Of a stretch of DNA of 64,000 bases, positions 18,976 to 29,546 are shown in pieces. Both the position numbers and the translations under genes were made by a program. The notes beneath the pieces are model-generated. The model saw only the letters and a program-made list of their open reading frames with translations, was not told where the DNA came from and did not search any database. Numbering within the stretch: position 1 is the stretch's first letter; the number at the start of each line of letters is the position of its first letter. This stretch comes from Bacteroidales bacterium (GTDB taxonomy: Bacteria > Bacteroidota > Bacteroidia > Bacteroidales > M50B96): assembly GCA_021740905.1 (NCBI GenBank), contig JAIOYV010000004.1, positions 62,001 to 126,000 of the forward strand, in the 5' to 3' direction.

Positions 18976-19030
18976 AAAATTCTTCCGTGAAAATCTCAAT
19001 TTCAAATTGAGATTTTCACGGAAGAATTTT
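18976..19030. terminator. 27-bp perfect inverted repeat between convergent genes (candidate bidirectional terminator)
   Basis: AAAATTCTTCCGTGAAAATCTCAATTT / C / AAATTGAGATTTTCACGGAAGAATTTT: 27-nt arms, 1-nt spacer, no mismatch. Confidence 0.85.
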
Positions 19031-19049
19031 ATTTTACAAGAGGAGTACT

Positions 19050-20228
19050 TTACTTATATGCTTGTATCCCAGTAATTTCAGCACCGGTAATCAGCAAATG
19101 CACATCGTGTGTTCCTTCATAGGTGATTACCGATTCGAGGTTCATGCTATGGCGCATCATGGGGTAATCGTTGGTTATTCCCATTGCCCCAAGCACCTGT
19201 CGCATTTCGCGGGCAATGTTAAGGGCTATTTCTACATTGTTGCGCTTGGCCATCGATACCTGGGCCGGGGTCGATTTGCCTTCGTTACGAAGAGTTCCCA
19301 ATCGCCATGCAAGTAGTTGGGCTTTAGTGATTTCCGTGAGAGCTTCGGCCAGTTTTTTCTGTTGTAACTGAAAGCCACCAGTGGGTTTGCCAAATTGTGT
19401 GCGCTCCTGGCTGTATCTGACAGCTGCATCGAAGCAATCCATGGCTGCGCCTATTACGCCCCAGGCAATTCCGTACCGGGCCGACGAAAGACAAGAAAGC
19501 GGGCCTTTCAACCCTTTCACCCCGGGCAATATATTTTCCTTTGGAATGATAACATCTTCGAAAACCATTTCGCCCGTAATGGAAGCGCGCAACGACCATT
19601 TTCCATGAGTTTCCGGTGCTGTAAATCCTTTCATCCCTTTCTCTACGATGAGGCCACGGACAACCCCTTCATCATCCTTTGCCCACACAATCCCAACATC
19701 AGCGATAGTCGAATTGGTGATCCACATTTTAGCACCATTCAACAGATAATGATCGCCCATATCTTTAATCCGGGTTTTCATGCTTCCGGGGTCCGATCCA
19801 TGATTGGGTTCGGTCAATCCGAAGCAACCTATTAGTTCGCCGGTGGCAAGGCGTGGCAGGAATTTCAATTTTTGCTCTTCGGTGCCATACGACCATATAG
19901 GGTACATTACCAGGGATGTTTGCACCGATGCCATTGACCGGATGCCTGAATCGCCCCGTTCGAGTTCCTGCATAATCAGTCCGTAGGAAATATAGTCCAT
20001 GTCGGCACCACCATATTGCGATGGGATGAATGGGCCAAATGCACCCATTTCCCCAAGCTCCTTCACCAGGTGCCTTGGAAATTCTGCCTTTTCGAAATAT
20101 TCTTCAATAATTGGCTTCACGCTACGGTTTACCCAGTCGCGAGTAGCATCTCTAACTATTTTGTGCTCATCGGATAAAAGATCATCTACCAGATAATGAT
20201 CGGGGGGATTATACTGAATGTTTGCCAT
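19050..20228 (-). CDS. Acyl-CoA dehydrogenase (glutaryl-CoA dehydrogenase-like)
   Basis: GCFGLTEPNHGSDPGSMKT, KMWITNSTIADVGIVWA, SARYGIAWGVIGAA, QERTQFGKP, TYEGTHDVHLLITG. Confidence 0.93.
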   Translation of the reverse strand: MANIQYNPPDHYLVDDLLSDEHKIVRDATRDWVNRSVKPIIEEYFEKAEFPRHLVKELGEMGAFGPFIPSQYGGADMDYISYGLIMQELERGDSGIRSMASVQTSLVMYPIWSYGTEEQKLKFLPRLATGELIGCFGLTEPNHGSDPGSMKTRIKDMGDHYLLNGAKMWITNSTIADVGIVWAKDDEGVVRGLIVEKGMKGFTAPETHGKWSLRASITGEMVFEDVIIPKENILPGVKGLKGPLSCLSSARYGIAWGVIGAAMDCFDAAVRYSQERTQFGKPTGGFQLQQKKLAEALTEITKAQLLAWRLGTLRNEGKSTPAQVSMAKRNNVEIALNIAREMRQVLGAMGITNDYPMMRHSMNLESVITYEGTHDVHLLITGAEITGIQAYK

Positions 20229-20383
20229 GCTTTTAAATTTAGTTCTATATCATACCTGCGGCAAAAATATTCATTATTCCTTTATCAATCGATTTTAATG
20301 ATTTCGAGGGGGGGGGCGACAAATCCGATAGTTATGGAATTCCCTTTTTGTTGAACCCTCTCAGGATTCGTTCTTCATAAATT

Positions 20384-23032
20384 TTAGAGATGAAGTTTGT
20401 GTCTTTTTTTATACCCAAAAAACAACATCCCTCCCACAAATACAATGATCAACACAGAACCTAAATTTGAAAGCCACCTTCCAAAGTAATACGATTCTGG
20501 CTCGAATTTAAACTCAATTGTATGTTTTCCGGCAGGGATATTCATGGCACGCAACAGGTAGTTGGCTTTGAAATAGTCTGTCTTTTTGCCATCGAGGTAG
20601 GCATTCCAGCCATCTTTGTAGTAGATTTCTGAGAATATTGCCAGGCCTTCTTGTATGCTTGAACTTTCATACGTCAAGTGATTGGGCCGGTAAGAAAGTA
20701 ATTGAATATGTGAAGTTGAATCGGCGTGGAAATATTTTGGGATTTGAGCTTTGTACCCTGAATTTAAAATTGCTGTGTTTTTATCCATTGATTTTAGTAA
20801 TAGCATTTCTTCATCGGCGCTGGCAGCAAATTTTATATCTTGCACAAACCATGCATTGCCATAATGGTAAGGATTTAGAATTGGAGGGCTGCCCGGGTCT
20901 GCAATAATGTATTTGGTGTTCAGCATATTTAAAACGGGGATCGGGATATCAGGAAGCTTCATTCCTTCCGAAATAGTTTCAACCTTACTAATAAGATTGG
21001 CTATTTGCGAATATTCTTTCGAGATATAAAACTCGATCAGTTCCTGGTAATTTTTAAGTTTTGCACCATGGTAACCACCAATAGACTTGTGGAAGTATGA
21101 GGTTCGGCTATTTGAGAAAGGGTCTTTCAAAGAAAAAACCCTGTAATTGGTAGCAAAATTCAATTCCTTAAAAAGGATCTTTTCTTTTTCAATATTGAAT
21201 TCTGTGGTTGGCATCTTTCTTTCTTTTTGCAAGGTGGCCAACCCCGCATTCAACTTTTGCTTTAGGGCGGGATTGAGATTGATTTCGTTGTTCAGGATCC
21301 CGGCATCGGCCACTGTAGCCTGAAAGGGATTATTATATTGGAACGAATCGACCCAATGATAATACTGCGATCCCTTCTTGTCGTTGTTCAAATAGCGTTT
21401 GTCCACTGTCCATAAATCAGCAATAATCACCACCGCCAACAGTGCCAAAAAAGCCGTTTGCTTCATCTTCCTCAACATAAAGAGATAGATAAGAGCTGAG
21501 GTGGCAAGAATATAGAACACGCTTCGCAAAACATCTTCCCGAAAAAGGACTTTTCGCGCAGCGATGATTCCCTGGTTTATTTCATTAATTTGAATTATTG
21601 TGCCAGGGTCACTGGCATATTTCATCAATTGATTCGCATAATTCTGAATTTCAGCATTGCTCTGAAAATCGAAGAAAACTCCAGGGATTATATAAAACAG
21701 GAGCATCAGTATTATCGCCCCACCAGAGATGTATAAAAACTTTTTCTTGTCAATCCCATTTTTCAATAGCTTGTTCAGAAAAAGGAAGCCCAGCAAGGGG
21801 AAAGAAATTTGAACCAGGATCAGCATCATTTTGGTGTCCCTGAATTTGCTGAATAAGGGAACATGGTTAATAAACCAATCGACCAGTGGGTTGTATTTCC
21901 AGGATAAAAGAATGGCTAAGGCTGAAACAGCCAGCAATGCCCATTTTATCCGGTCTTTCACAAAAAAGATGCTGAGCAGGAACAATAGAAAAATGCTTGC
22001 CCCAAAATAGAATGCCCCACCCGATGAATATTGCTCGCCCCAGTAGGAGTATTGCTGCGATACTGTTTGTTGATATTTTGCCGGCACTTTAGACATGGCC
22101 TCCTCGTGATTTCCCAAATAATCCATGCGCCCCCCTTTTACATTGGGGATTACCAACGACCAAGCCTCGCCATACCCCAAACTGTATTGCTTTATGTAGT
22201 CGGCATCCAACGCATCGGTTTCATTCGATTTATCGCTATTGGCATCAGCCGTAATGGTAAGCTCCGATTTTCCACGCGTGGTTTGCTTGCCATACTCATG
22301 GGTCACAATCAGGTTCGATATGGTGGGCAAAACCCCAATTAGACTGGCCACAAGCAGCACGGCTGAAATCTTAAAAAAGGTGGGCAGCAGTTTGTCTTTG
22401 TACGATTGATAAAATTCAAACAGGAGAACAGCCATCAACAGGTACAAAAAGTAATAGCTCATTTGAAAATGATTGGCCGACAAATGCAAGCAGGTGAACA
22501 CACTGAGCAATGCTGCACCTATCAAGAAGTTTTTCCGGTAGGCGTAGATAAGGCTGCCAAGCAATGGCGGGATAAACGATAGGGCAAGGGTTTTGGCATT
22601 GTGCCCGGTGGCCAAATAAAGCATATTGAAGGATGAAAAGCCAAAGGCCAGGGAACCAATGATTGCCAGCCATGGATTTACATTAAGACAAAGCAGCAGG
22701 ATGTAAAATCCGATCATCAGAAAAAATAAATAGCCCGTCGGCCTGGGGATAATATCGAGAAAAAGGTTTTTAATTGAGTTGATTATGTTTGAGCTAATGG
22801 CCGAAATCTGGTAGCTTGGCATACCCCCAAACATTGAGTTGGTCCAAAGGGTTTCTTCGCCGTATTGCTCCCGGAAATCCGTGATTTCCTTGCTCATGCC
22901 CAAATAGTTTTGATGGTCGGATTGACGGAGCAGATTGCCTTGCAATTGGGGGTAGAAGTAGGTTAAGCTAATCCCTATAAATAAGAGGATTGCTGAAATG
23001 TGTGGGATGGAATTTTTGAATTGTAGTTTCAT
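20384..23032 (-). CDS. YfhO family membrane protein
   Basis: Large multi-TM protein, YFYPQLQGNLLRQSDHQNYLGMSKEI..., C-terminal SEIYYKDGWNAYLDGKKTDYFKANYLLRAMNIPAGKHTIEFKFEPESYYFGRWLS. Confidence 0.88.
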   Translation of the reverse strand: MKLQFKNSIPHISAILLFIGISLTYFYPQLQGNLLRQSDHQNYLGMSKEITDFREQYGEETLWTNSMFGGMPSYQISAISSNIINSIKNLFLDIIPRPTGYLFFLMIGFYILLLCLNVNPWLAIIGSLAFGFSSFNMLYLATGHNAKTLALSFIPPLLGSLIYAYRKNFLIGAALLSVFTCLHLSANHFQMSYYFLYLLMAVLLFEFYQSYKDKLLPTFFKISAVLLVASLIGVLPTISNLIVTHEYGKQTTRGKSELTITADANSDKSNETDALDADYIKQYSLGYGEAWSLVIPNVKGGRMDYLGNHEEAMSKVPAKYQQTVSQQYSYWGEQYSSGGAFYFGASIFLLFLLSIFFVKDRIKWALLAVSALAILLSWKYNPLVDWFINHVPLFSKFRDTKMMLILVQISFPLLGFLFLNKLLKNGIDKKKFLYISGGAIILMLLFYIIPGVFFDFQSNAEIQNYANQLMKYASDPGTIIQINEINQGIIAARKVLFREDVLRSVFYILATSALIYLFMLRKMKQTAFLALLAVVIIADLWTVDKRYLNNDKKGSQYYHWVDSFQYNNPFQATVADAGILNNEINLNPALKQKLNAGLATLQKERKMPTTEFNIEKEKILFKELNFATNYRVFSLKDPFSNSRTSYFHKSIGGYHGAKLKNYQELIEFYISKEYSQIANLISKVETISEGMKLPDIPIPVLNMLNTKYIIADPGSPPILNPYHYGNAWFVQDIKFAASADEEMLLLKSMDKNTAILNSGYKAQIPKYFHADSTSHIQLLSYRPNHLTYESSSIQEGLAIFSEIYYKDGWNAYLDGKKTDYFKANYLLRAMNIPAGKHTIEFKFEPESYYFGRWLSNLGSVLIIVFVGGMLFFGYKKRHKLHL

Positions 23033-23181
23033 GGCAGACTATTTTTAAACAGCAAAGGTGATTAAATAACCAGGTGGTAAATTGACAAAGATTCCTCACT
23101 TCGTTCGGAAAGTCGTGGTGTTCAGAGTTTTTCAGGAATTATTTTCTTGTTCATGCTAAATCATTCAAACAATAATCATTT

Positions 23182-24747
23182 CTATTCCTGGTTTGCAAAG
23201 GTTGGCTTTATGACCTGAAATTCTTTGCGCTGCACTTCATGGCCATCTATGCTGACCGTGATGGTGGCATTCCCAGTTTCTTTTACCCGCACAACATAAT
23301 GATCATTCTTTCGGATAATGTTACCCTTGTTGATTTTTACATCAATGTTTTGCTTGTATTTTAAGACGGGAACCTCAATCAGGTTGTCAATCCCCGTATA
23401 TAGGATATTTGCACTGACCGGGATTTTATCTTTTTCGTAGGCCAGCGAATCGCTCACCCAGTAAACAAATTGCAGGTATTCATTTTCCGAAATCCCAAGG
23501 CTGTCGATCCATTGTTCTGGTTTTATTTTCTGATGTTCGTTGGCGAAATTTAGAGTGGCTAATTTTGAATGATTCCCGGGTGCTTTTACTATAAATTCTT
23601 TCTTTTGAATTTCTTTGCCATGACTTTTCACGGTAAGCAAAACCGTGCCTTCTTCTTCGACCCGGACTATGTAGCTTCCATTTTCTCCACTTACAGTTCC
23701 TTTGTCGATATCCACTTCAATGTCTGAATTATCGTAGCCCGAAACAGCAATCTTGATGGGATTGTTGATGCCCATGTAAAAAATATTCATATCCTGAATT
23801 TCGAAAGCTGCCACCACATCCTGTTCTTTTTGTCCATTCATGCACGAAACAGCAAGAAAAAGAAAAAGGGCAATGGGTACCAGGCTTAAGATTTTCAATT
23901 TAGACTGTTTGCGATCAAATCCTGTGTTCATCATAAGTATTCGTTTTTTTATAAGCGACTGGCTGAAACCTGAAGCAAGACAGATCAATTTTTCTTCTGC
24001 CACCTGATTGACCAATAATGTTTGGTAATGGACTTTGTTGGTTCCTTTTGCCAGTACATTTTCATCGGCCAGGAACTCGTGCACCAATTGAGTCTCTTTT
24101 TTCAACAGCCAAATAAAAGGATTAAACCATAAGCCTATGGAAAGTAGCTCCAGTAAAAGTAGGTCGATGTAATGATACTGAATTACATGTACTTTTTCAT
24201 GGGCTATTATTTTCTCAATTTCATTTTCCAGGCCCGTGGAATTATTTATAAATATCCACTTGAAAAATGAGAATGTGGATTGAAAGTGATTGTTATAGAT
24301 CATGGTGTAATGTTCGAAATATTCTTTCTTTGATTTGCGATAGCAAGAAAGGATCGACTCTATTTGAGAAATCTTTTTGATCAATAAAAAAAGAACGACG
24401 AATAAATAGAAGACCACAAGAATCGCCGTCCAATTTGTATCCGATATGGGTGTAGCTATTATTGCAGTAGATTTTTCTTTTTCCTGAATGATGAAATTGC
24501 TTTCGAGATTTACCGGAATGACGTCTGGTTTTTCCACGACTTCTTTTGAATTATTCTGTTGAATGGAAGGGGGTAATTTTATCTTTACCTGACTTAGGGG
24601 CAAAAGCAAAGAGACGATTATAGTGCCGAGTAAAAAAGCACGACGGGCACCAAAATTTCTATCCTTCCTAAAAATTAACAGGTATGCCAGCCACGAAAGA
24701 CCTAAACTCAACGAGGCTAAAACTATGTATTCCCAAAGAGCTTCCAT
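23182..24747 (-). CDS. BlaR1/MecR1-like M56 metallopeptidase sensor
   Basis: N-terminal TM helices, IIAHEKVHVIQYHYIDLLLLELLSIGLWFNPFIWLL (HExxH), followed by lipobox-like AVSCMNG segment; adjacent to blaI-type gene. Confidence 0.9.
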   Translation of the reverse strand: MEALWEYIVLASLSLGLSWLAYLLIFRKDRNFGARRAFLLGTIIVSLLLPLSQVKIKLPPSIQQNNSKEVVEKPDVIPVNLESNFIIQEKEKSTAIIATPISDTNWTAILVVFYLFVVLFLLIKKISQIESILSCYRKSKKEYFEHYTMIYNNHFQSTFSFFKWIFINNSTGLENEIEKIIAHEKVHVIQYHYIDLLLLELLSIGLWFNPFIWLLKKETQLVHEFLADENVLAKGTNKVHYQTLLVNQVAEEKLICLASGFSQSLIKKRILMMNTGFDRKQSKLKILSLVPIALFLFLAVSCMNGQKEQDVVAAFEIQDMNIFYMGINNPIKIAVSGYDNSDIEVDIDKGTVSGENGSYIVRVEEEGTVLLTVKSHGKEIQKKEFIVKAPGNHSKLATLNFANEHQKIKPEQWIDSLGISENEYLQFVYWVSDSLAYEKDKIPVSANILYTGIDNLIEVPVLKYKQNIDVKINKGNIIRKNDHYVVRVKETGNATITVSIDGHEVQRKEFQVIKPTFANQE

Positions 24748-25119
24748 CTATTTTTGTTTTTCGATTTCAGTTTCGATCATTTGTTTAAGCTCCTCCAATT
24801 CGTCGATGCCCACTTCTTTTCCTTTTACAAAATACGACACCATTTGGTTGAGCGAACTGTTGAAAAGGCCATTGAAGGCATCCTTCACCACATGTTGCCC
24901 ATACTCCTTTCTCGATACTATGGGGAAGTACACATTGGTTTTTCCGTAGGTTTTGTGCGATACATAGCCTTTTTTCTCCAATACTTTTATCACCGTAGCT
25001 ACGGTGTTGTATGCCGGGTGCGGCTGTGGCAAGGCGTTTAAAATATCGCCAATGGCACCATCGTCAATTTTCCATAATGCTTTTAAAATGTCCTCTTGTG
25101 CTTTTGTTATTTCCTGCAT
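24748..25119 (-). CDS. BlaI/MecI/CopY family transcriptional repressor
   Basis: ILKALWKIDDGAIGDILNALPQPHPAYNTVATVIKVLEKKGYVSHKTYGKTNVYFPIVSRKEY. Confidence 0.95.
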   Translation of the reverse strand: MQEITKAQEDILKALWKIDDGAIGDILNALPQPHPAYNTVATVIKVLEKKGYVSHKTYGKTNVYFPIVSRKEYGQHVVKDAFNGLFNSSLNQMVSYFVKGKEVGIDELEELKQMIETEIEKQK

Positions 25120-25134
25120 GAATTATATTTTGTG

Positions 25135-25176
25135 CAAATATACTATAATAATTCAAAATCTACTATGATTGTAGTA
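25135..25176 (-). promoter_or_regulatory. blaI promoter -7 element (TATATTTG, 25135-25142) with upstream operator palindrome TACTATGATTGTAGTA (25161-25176)
   Basis: Reverse strand TAnnTTTG matches Bacteroidota -7 consensus; 16-bp TACTA-N6-TAGTA palindrome overlaps the -33 region. Confidence 0.65.
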
Positions 25177-25262
25177 TGAAATTAATAATCTTATCATATT
25201 AATTAGGAAAGTGAAGTATATTATGTTGATCAATACCGTTTAGTTAACAATTGAAAAAAATA

Positions 25263-25366
25263 GAACGCGGATTATACGGATTTTCAAACGCGGATAAAAC
25301 CGGCTAATGATTTGTGAAATCAGCGTAAATCAGCGTTGCTTGCATCCGCGTTATCCGCGTTCCAAT
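25263..25366. repeat. Intergenic CGCGGAT/ATCCGCG inverted-arm repeat
   Basis: AACGCGGATTATACGGATTTTCAAACGCGGAT ... AAATCAGCGTAAATCAGCGTTGCTTGCATCCGCGTTATCCGCGTTCC. Confidence 0.75.
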
Positions 25367-25392
25367 CCTAAGCACTAATTAGTTTCTGGAGA

Positions 25393-26823
25393 TTAATTTT
25401 TCAAAATCCAATCCGCAATAATTTTCATCACTTCCTCAGAAAAGGTTTCTTCAATTTTGAAATATTCGGTAGGCGAGCCGGTTTCGCAATGCTGGAACAG
25501 ATGATTGACACCTTCTATTTCTTTTGTTGTGACATTTTTATTCCCAGCTTTTGTAAGAATCTCTTCAATCTTTTTCAGGTTCGGATCGGGCGGGACCTGC
25601 AAATCTTTGCTGCCATTGATAGCCAGAACCGGGCAGTGTACTTGTTGTAAATAGGGAGCCGGGTCGATTTTAAGGAATTCCCTGAACCAGGGCGACAATA
25701 CCTGTCGGATGGTCATCTCGCGAAAAGTCTCCCCCAGATTGTTGGCCTTTATTTTTTTCTTCGACATAAACCGGGTTTTCCTTTTATAGAGCTTTCTGAT
25801 TTGCACCACAGCCTCCTTGTAGCTTGCATCACTTATGGCAATGGCATAAATCTTTGAAACAAATTTTAGGTCTTTGGCAATCTGCTTTTCATCTTCCCCT
25901 TCTGCCAGCGAAATCAATCGGGTTTGCTGATACAGGATTTGCTCGCCAGAAGTGCCCGGGCCGGCCAATAGCACAATAAAGGCGAGGTCTTTCAATTTGG
26001 AAGCCACGATTGGTGCAATCAAACCCCCTTCGCTATGACCAACAATGCCAATGTTTTTACTATTGATCCCTTTGTGATTTTTAAGATATTCGTAGGCAGC
26101 CATCACATCTTCAGCCAGGTCGAAGGTAGTTGCAGTGGAGAATTTGCCTTCCGATTCCCCGTTGCCCCGATCGTCGTATCGGAGTACGGCTATCCCATGC
26201 CGGGTCAAATAATCGGATAGCACCAGAAAGGGTTTATGCCCTAATAATTCAGAGTTGCGGTTTTGAGGCCCTGATCCGGACACTAATATCACAGCAGGGG
26301 CTTGCCAGCTATTTTCTGGTATTGTGAGGGTTCCGGCCAGTTTTATTTTGGCTGAGGTGTTTTCAAAAGTCACTTCTTGGGAGCGGTAAGGAAATGGTTC
26401 TTTCGGCTCTTGTGGCCGGTTTACTTTTGGCTTGCTTTCTAATCTGGAAAGAACAAGATCATATTTCTGTCCACCTTGTTCCCATTTCCCTGTAATGGTT
26501 TTCTTATCTTCCGAGAAATTACCGGTATATGCTGCAGTAAAAGCTTTCAAGTTAAGCCAGAGGGTAGTCCCGCTTATTGAAATACTATCAAAGCTTTTAT
26601 CGTAAACTCCTTGCTCAGGAACGTCGAGCGTAGCCTTGAGCGAATCTGTATTTTCGTTCAATATACAGATCCAGACCAACAAGTCCTGCATATCGGTTTT
26701 TATTGTTCCTTCGTAGTAGCTATTGTTTGATGTATCTTGTTGAGAATTTGCCCTTCCTGCCATCAATATCAAAATGAAAAACAGGATTGCTGAAAAAAAT
26801 CGCTTTTGAAAAAGATGCTTCAT
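25393..26823 (-). CDS. Secreted alpha/beta hydrolase
   Basis: PAVILVSGSGPQNRNSE, VLRYDDRGNGESEG, IGIVGHSEGGLIAP, NGSKDLQVPPDPN, GVNHLFQ. Confidence 0.92.
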   Translation of the reverse strand: MKHLFQKRFFSAILFFILILMAGRANSQQDTSNNSYYEGTIKTDMQDLLVWICILNENTDSLKATLDVPEQGVYDKSFDSISISGTTLWLNLKAFTAAYTGNFSEDKKTITGKWEQGGQKYDLVLSRLESKPKVNRPQEPKEPFPYRSQEVTFENTSAKIKLAGTLTIPENSWQAPAVILVSGSGPQNRNSELLGHKPFLVLSDYLTRHGIAVLRYDDRGNGESEGKFSTATTFDLAEDVMAAYEYLKNHKGINSKNIGIVGHSEGGLIAPIVASKLKDLAFIVLLAGPGTSGEQILYQQTRLISLAEGEDEKQIAKDLKFVSKIYAIAISDASYKEAVVQIRKLYKRKTRFMSKKKIKANNLGETFREMTIRQVLSPWFREFLKIDPAPYLQQVHCPVLAINGSKDLQVPPDPNLKKIEEILTKAGNKNVTTKEIEGVNHLFQHCETGSPTEYFKIEETFSEEVMKIIADWILKN

Positions 26824-26840
26824 AATAATTCAGAATTAAA

Positions 26841-27548
26841 TTAAAGTCCAAGAAAATTAGAATCCTGTGGGCCAATGCCGTCATCCCGATAAATCGATTG
26901 TTCCGAAAGGCTTTTCATTTGTTTCAGGCCCAAATAAAAGAGCAGGCATATAAATGGGAAGAAGATGAACAAATAATAGTTGTAATCCGACATCAGGATA
27001 AAATCGTAAATGCCGTGCAAGACGAATGGTAGTAAAAATGCAAAGACGAGGTATCTTGTCCTGCGTACGGAGTAAAACCTGGCAAGGCCAAAATAATAGC
27101 CCATTGCAACACCAAACAAAGCATGGGCAGGAACGGCGGTAAATGCGCGAGCAATACCCACTTCGTACCCGTGATTGAAGACATACATGAGATTTTCGAT
27201 CCCGGCAAAACCCAGCGAGATAAAAACGGCGTACACAATGCCATCGAATTTTTCGTTGAAATTCCGGTTGTTCCAGATGAGAAGGAACAGGGCTGTCATT
27301 TTAAAAAGTTCCTCCGTAAAGGATGCTACTGCAAAAGCCCTGTAGGCAGCTTTTGAAAGAGAATTGGAAAATAGTGGCCCAAATTGTTCGATCCAGTTTT
27401 CAACATAAATGATTGGGATGGTAATCAAAGCGCCGACCAACAATGCACTCACAAGGATAGAGAAAGGTTCCTTGTCGTATTTGTCACGGATGTAAATGTA
27501 AATGGAGATGACAATTACCGGGGCCAGCGATATGAAAAAAAGTTTCAT
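26841..27548 (-). CDS. PrsW family intramembrane metalloprotease
   Basis: SFTEELFKM, GFAGIENLMYVF, AVPAHALFGVAMGYYFG, FVLHGIYDFIL. Confidence 0.92.
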   Translation of the reverse strand: MKLFFISLAPVIVISIYIYIRDKYDKEPFSILVSALLVGALITIPIIYVENWIEQFGPLFSNSLSKAAYRAFAVASFTEELFKMTALFLLIWNNRNFNEKFDGIVYAVFISLGFAGIENLMYVFNHGYEVGIARAFTAVPAHALFGVAMGYYFGLARFYSVRRTRYLVFAFLLPFVLHGIYDFILMSDYNYYLFIFFPFICLLFYLGLKQMKSLSEQSIYRDDGIGPQDSNFLGL

Positions 27549-27590
27549 GCTTTTCGCTCATATAGTAACTTACTATTCTTTATTGTGGAG

Positions 27591-28628
27591 CTATTTCCCA
27601 TTCAAACAATCATAATTTCCATTATAATCGGCAAAGCGAAGGTGACTGGTTATTTCGCCACACGATAACATGTCGACCGTCAAGCTGGTTAGGTCGACTT
27701 TTGGGACAGTTTTAGTGAAGAGGGAGGAAAAAACACCAATCCCATTGTTGATATTGGTAAACGATGGCTTTTCCTGGATAATCCCTTCCGATGGCCCATT
27801 TACATCGATGTAGGAAGCCAGTTCCTTTCCGGCCAGCGTGAACATAAAATCGATATAAAGTGCTTTGCGTTTGGTCCCTTCAATGCCCGGGGCAATTGCA
27901 CTTGCCACAAACTGATAGAATGCTTTGCCCGAGATATCCAGTTCGAGTTCTTTATCGGTGCCAAACTTCCGCTTCGATGGCTGTGCCCAGTCAACATAAT
28001 GATCGCTAACCTCAAGGGTCGGCGATATCTCCCTGTAGTGAAAACGGAGTGTGAGGTTGTAAATTTCGGCCACCTCGTTGGTTTTCCACTCTACCCTATA
28101 TGACAGGTAGCCTGTTGTCGTGGCTAAACTCACCTTGTCCCATGATGTTGGTTTGGTGACAGATAGATCCGTAACCAGTGTTGTTGTTGAACTTATTTTC
28201 TCCTTTCCTGGAATTTTTATGACCAAACCATAGTTGTCATAATCACTAATAGGTTCATTGGTATAATAAATTTTATTGTAGTCAAAGGCGAAAATGCCGG
28301 AATCCTTTTGAATATCTGTGGTTTCCTCCAACTTAAACCGTACTACTTTCCCATAATTATCATACACATGAGCGGTATCATTTAATGGTTCAAGAAAAAC
28401 TTCAGCTTCAGGGTAATAAAGCGAATCGGATTCTTGTGCCATAATGTAGGCATCGGCATCGCCCAGAAATGCTTTGTTTAGCTTTACGTATTGGGTTGGT
28501 GCAGTAGGGTCCAACAGGCTATATACCACGGCAATGTCTTTCCAGTCGGCATTTATGTCGAAATCGGTGCTGCAAGTGATAAATAAAAACAGAAGGGGAA
28601 AAATTAGGATTAGAGAAGATTTTTTCAT
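27591..28628 (-). CDS. DUF4249-like lipoprotein
   Basis: Lipobox FLFITCSTDF; DWKDIAVVYSLLDPTAPTQYVKLNKAFLGDADAYIMA. Confidence 0.75.
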   Translation of the reverse strand: MKKSSLILIFPLLFLFITCSTDFDINADWKDIAVVYSLLDPTAPTQYVKLNKAFLGDADAYIMAQESDSLYYPEAEVFLEPLNDTAHVYDNYGKVVRFKLEETTDIQKDSGIFAFDYNKIYYTNEPISDYDNYGLVIKIPGKEKISSTTTLVTDLSVTKPTSWDKVSLATTTGYLSYRVEWKTNEVAEIYNLTLRFHYREISPTLEVSDHYVDWAQPSKRKFGTDKELELDISGKAFYQFVASAIAPGIEGTKRKALYIDFMFTLAGKELASYIDVNGPSEGIIQEKPSFTNINNGIGVFSSLFTKTVPKVDLTSLTVDMLSCGEITSHLRFADYNGNYDCLNGK

Positions 28629-28719
28629 TTAATTTAGTCCGGGTTAAATAAAATACTCAATTTTGCATTTGAAAAACATGCAAAGGTATAGTTTTCTGTA
28701 CGAATAAAAAAAGCGGATT

Positions 28720-29535
28720 ATGTCGATATATGATAAGGTAAGAAAGGTCACAACGCACGTGCTGAACGAGATGAAGCTGCGCAACGAAAAAATAGCTATG
28801 CTGACGGCTTATGATTATAGCATGGCGCGCATCCTCGATAATGCTGGGATCGATGTGATTTTGGTGGGCGATTCGGCCTCGAATGTTATGGCAGGGTACG
28901 ATTCAACCTTGCCCATCACACTGAACGAAATGATCTATCATGCCAGTTCGGTAGTCCGAGCAACGAAGCGGGCACTGGTGGTGGTTGATCTTCCGTTTGG
29001 GACTTACCAGGGGAATTCCAAGGAGGCCCTTTCATCGGCCATTCGAATCATGAAGGAAACTGGTGCCCATGCCGTGAAAATGGAAGGAGGCCAGGAAATC
29101 AAAGAAAGCATCGAGCGTATCCTATCCGCCGGTATCCCTGTGATGGGCCATTTGGGGCTGACACCCCAATCGATCCATAAATTTGGGACATACGTAGTAC
29201 GTGCCCGCGAAGAGGCCGAGGCTCAAAAACTTGTGGAAGATGCACACATCCTGGAAGAAACAGGTTGTTTTGCCCTGGTGCTCGAAAAGATTCCTGCCAC
29301 GCTTGCAGGCAAAGTGGCCGGCGAACTAAAAATCCCGGTAATTGGCATCGGAGCCGGGTCGAAAGTCGATGGTCAGGTATTGGTTTTACACGATATGCTC
29401 GGCATCACCCAAGAGTTCTCGCCCCGCTTCCTGCGCCGATACCATAATCTTTTTGCCGAAATCAAAGGATCGGTTGAAAGCTATATCACTGATGTAAGGT
29501 CGGTGGATTTTCCGAATGAGAAGGAGCAGTACTAG
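28720..29535 (+). CDS. panB: 3-methyl-2-oxobutanoate hydroxymethyltransferase
   Basis: [88 protein letters not shown]. Confidence 0.97.
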   Translation: MSIYDKVRKVTTHVLNEMKLRNEKIAMLTAYDYSMARILDNAGIDVILVGDSASNVMAGYDSTLPITLNEMIYHASSVVRATKRALVVVDLPFGTYQGNSKEALSSAIRIMKETGAHAVKMEGGQEIKESIERILSAGIPVMGHLGLTPQSIHKFGTYVVRAREEAEAQKLVEDAHILEETGCFALVLEKIPATLAGKVAGELKIPVIGIGAGSKVDGQVLVLHDMLGITQEFSPRFLRRYHNLFAEIKGSVESYITDVRSVDFPNEKEQY

Positions 29536-29546
29536 TTTTATTCCAC

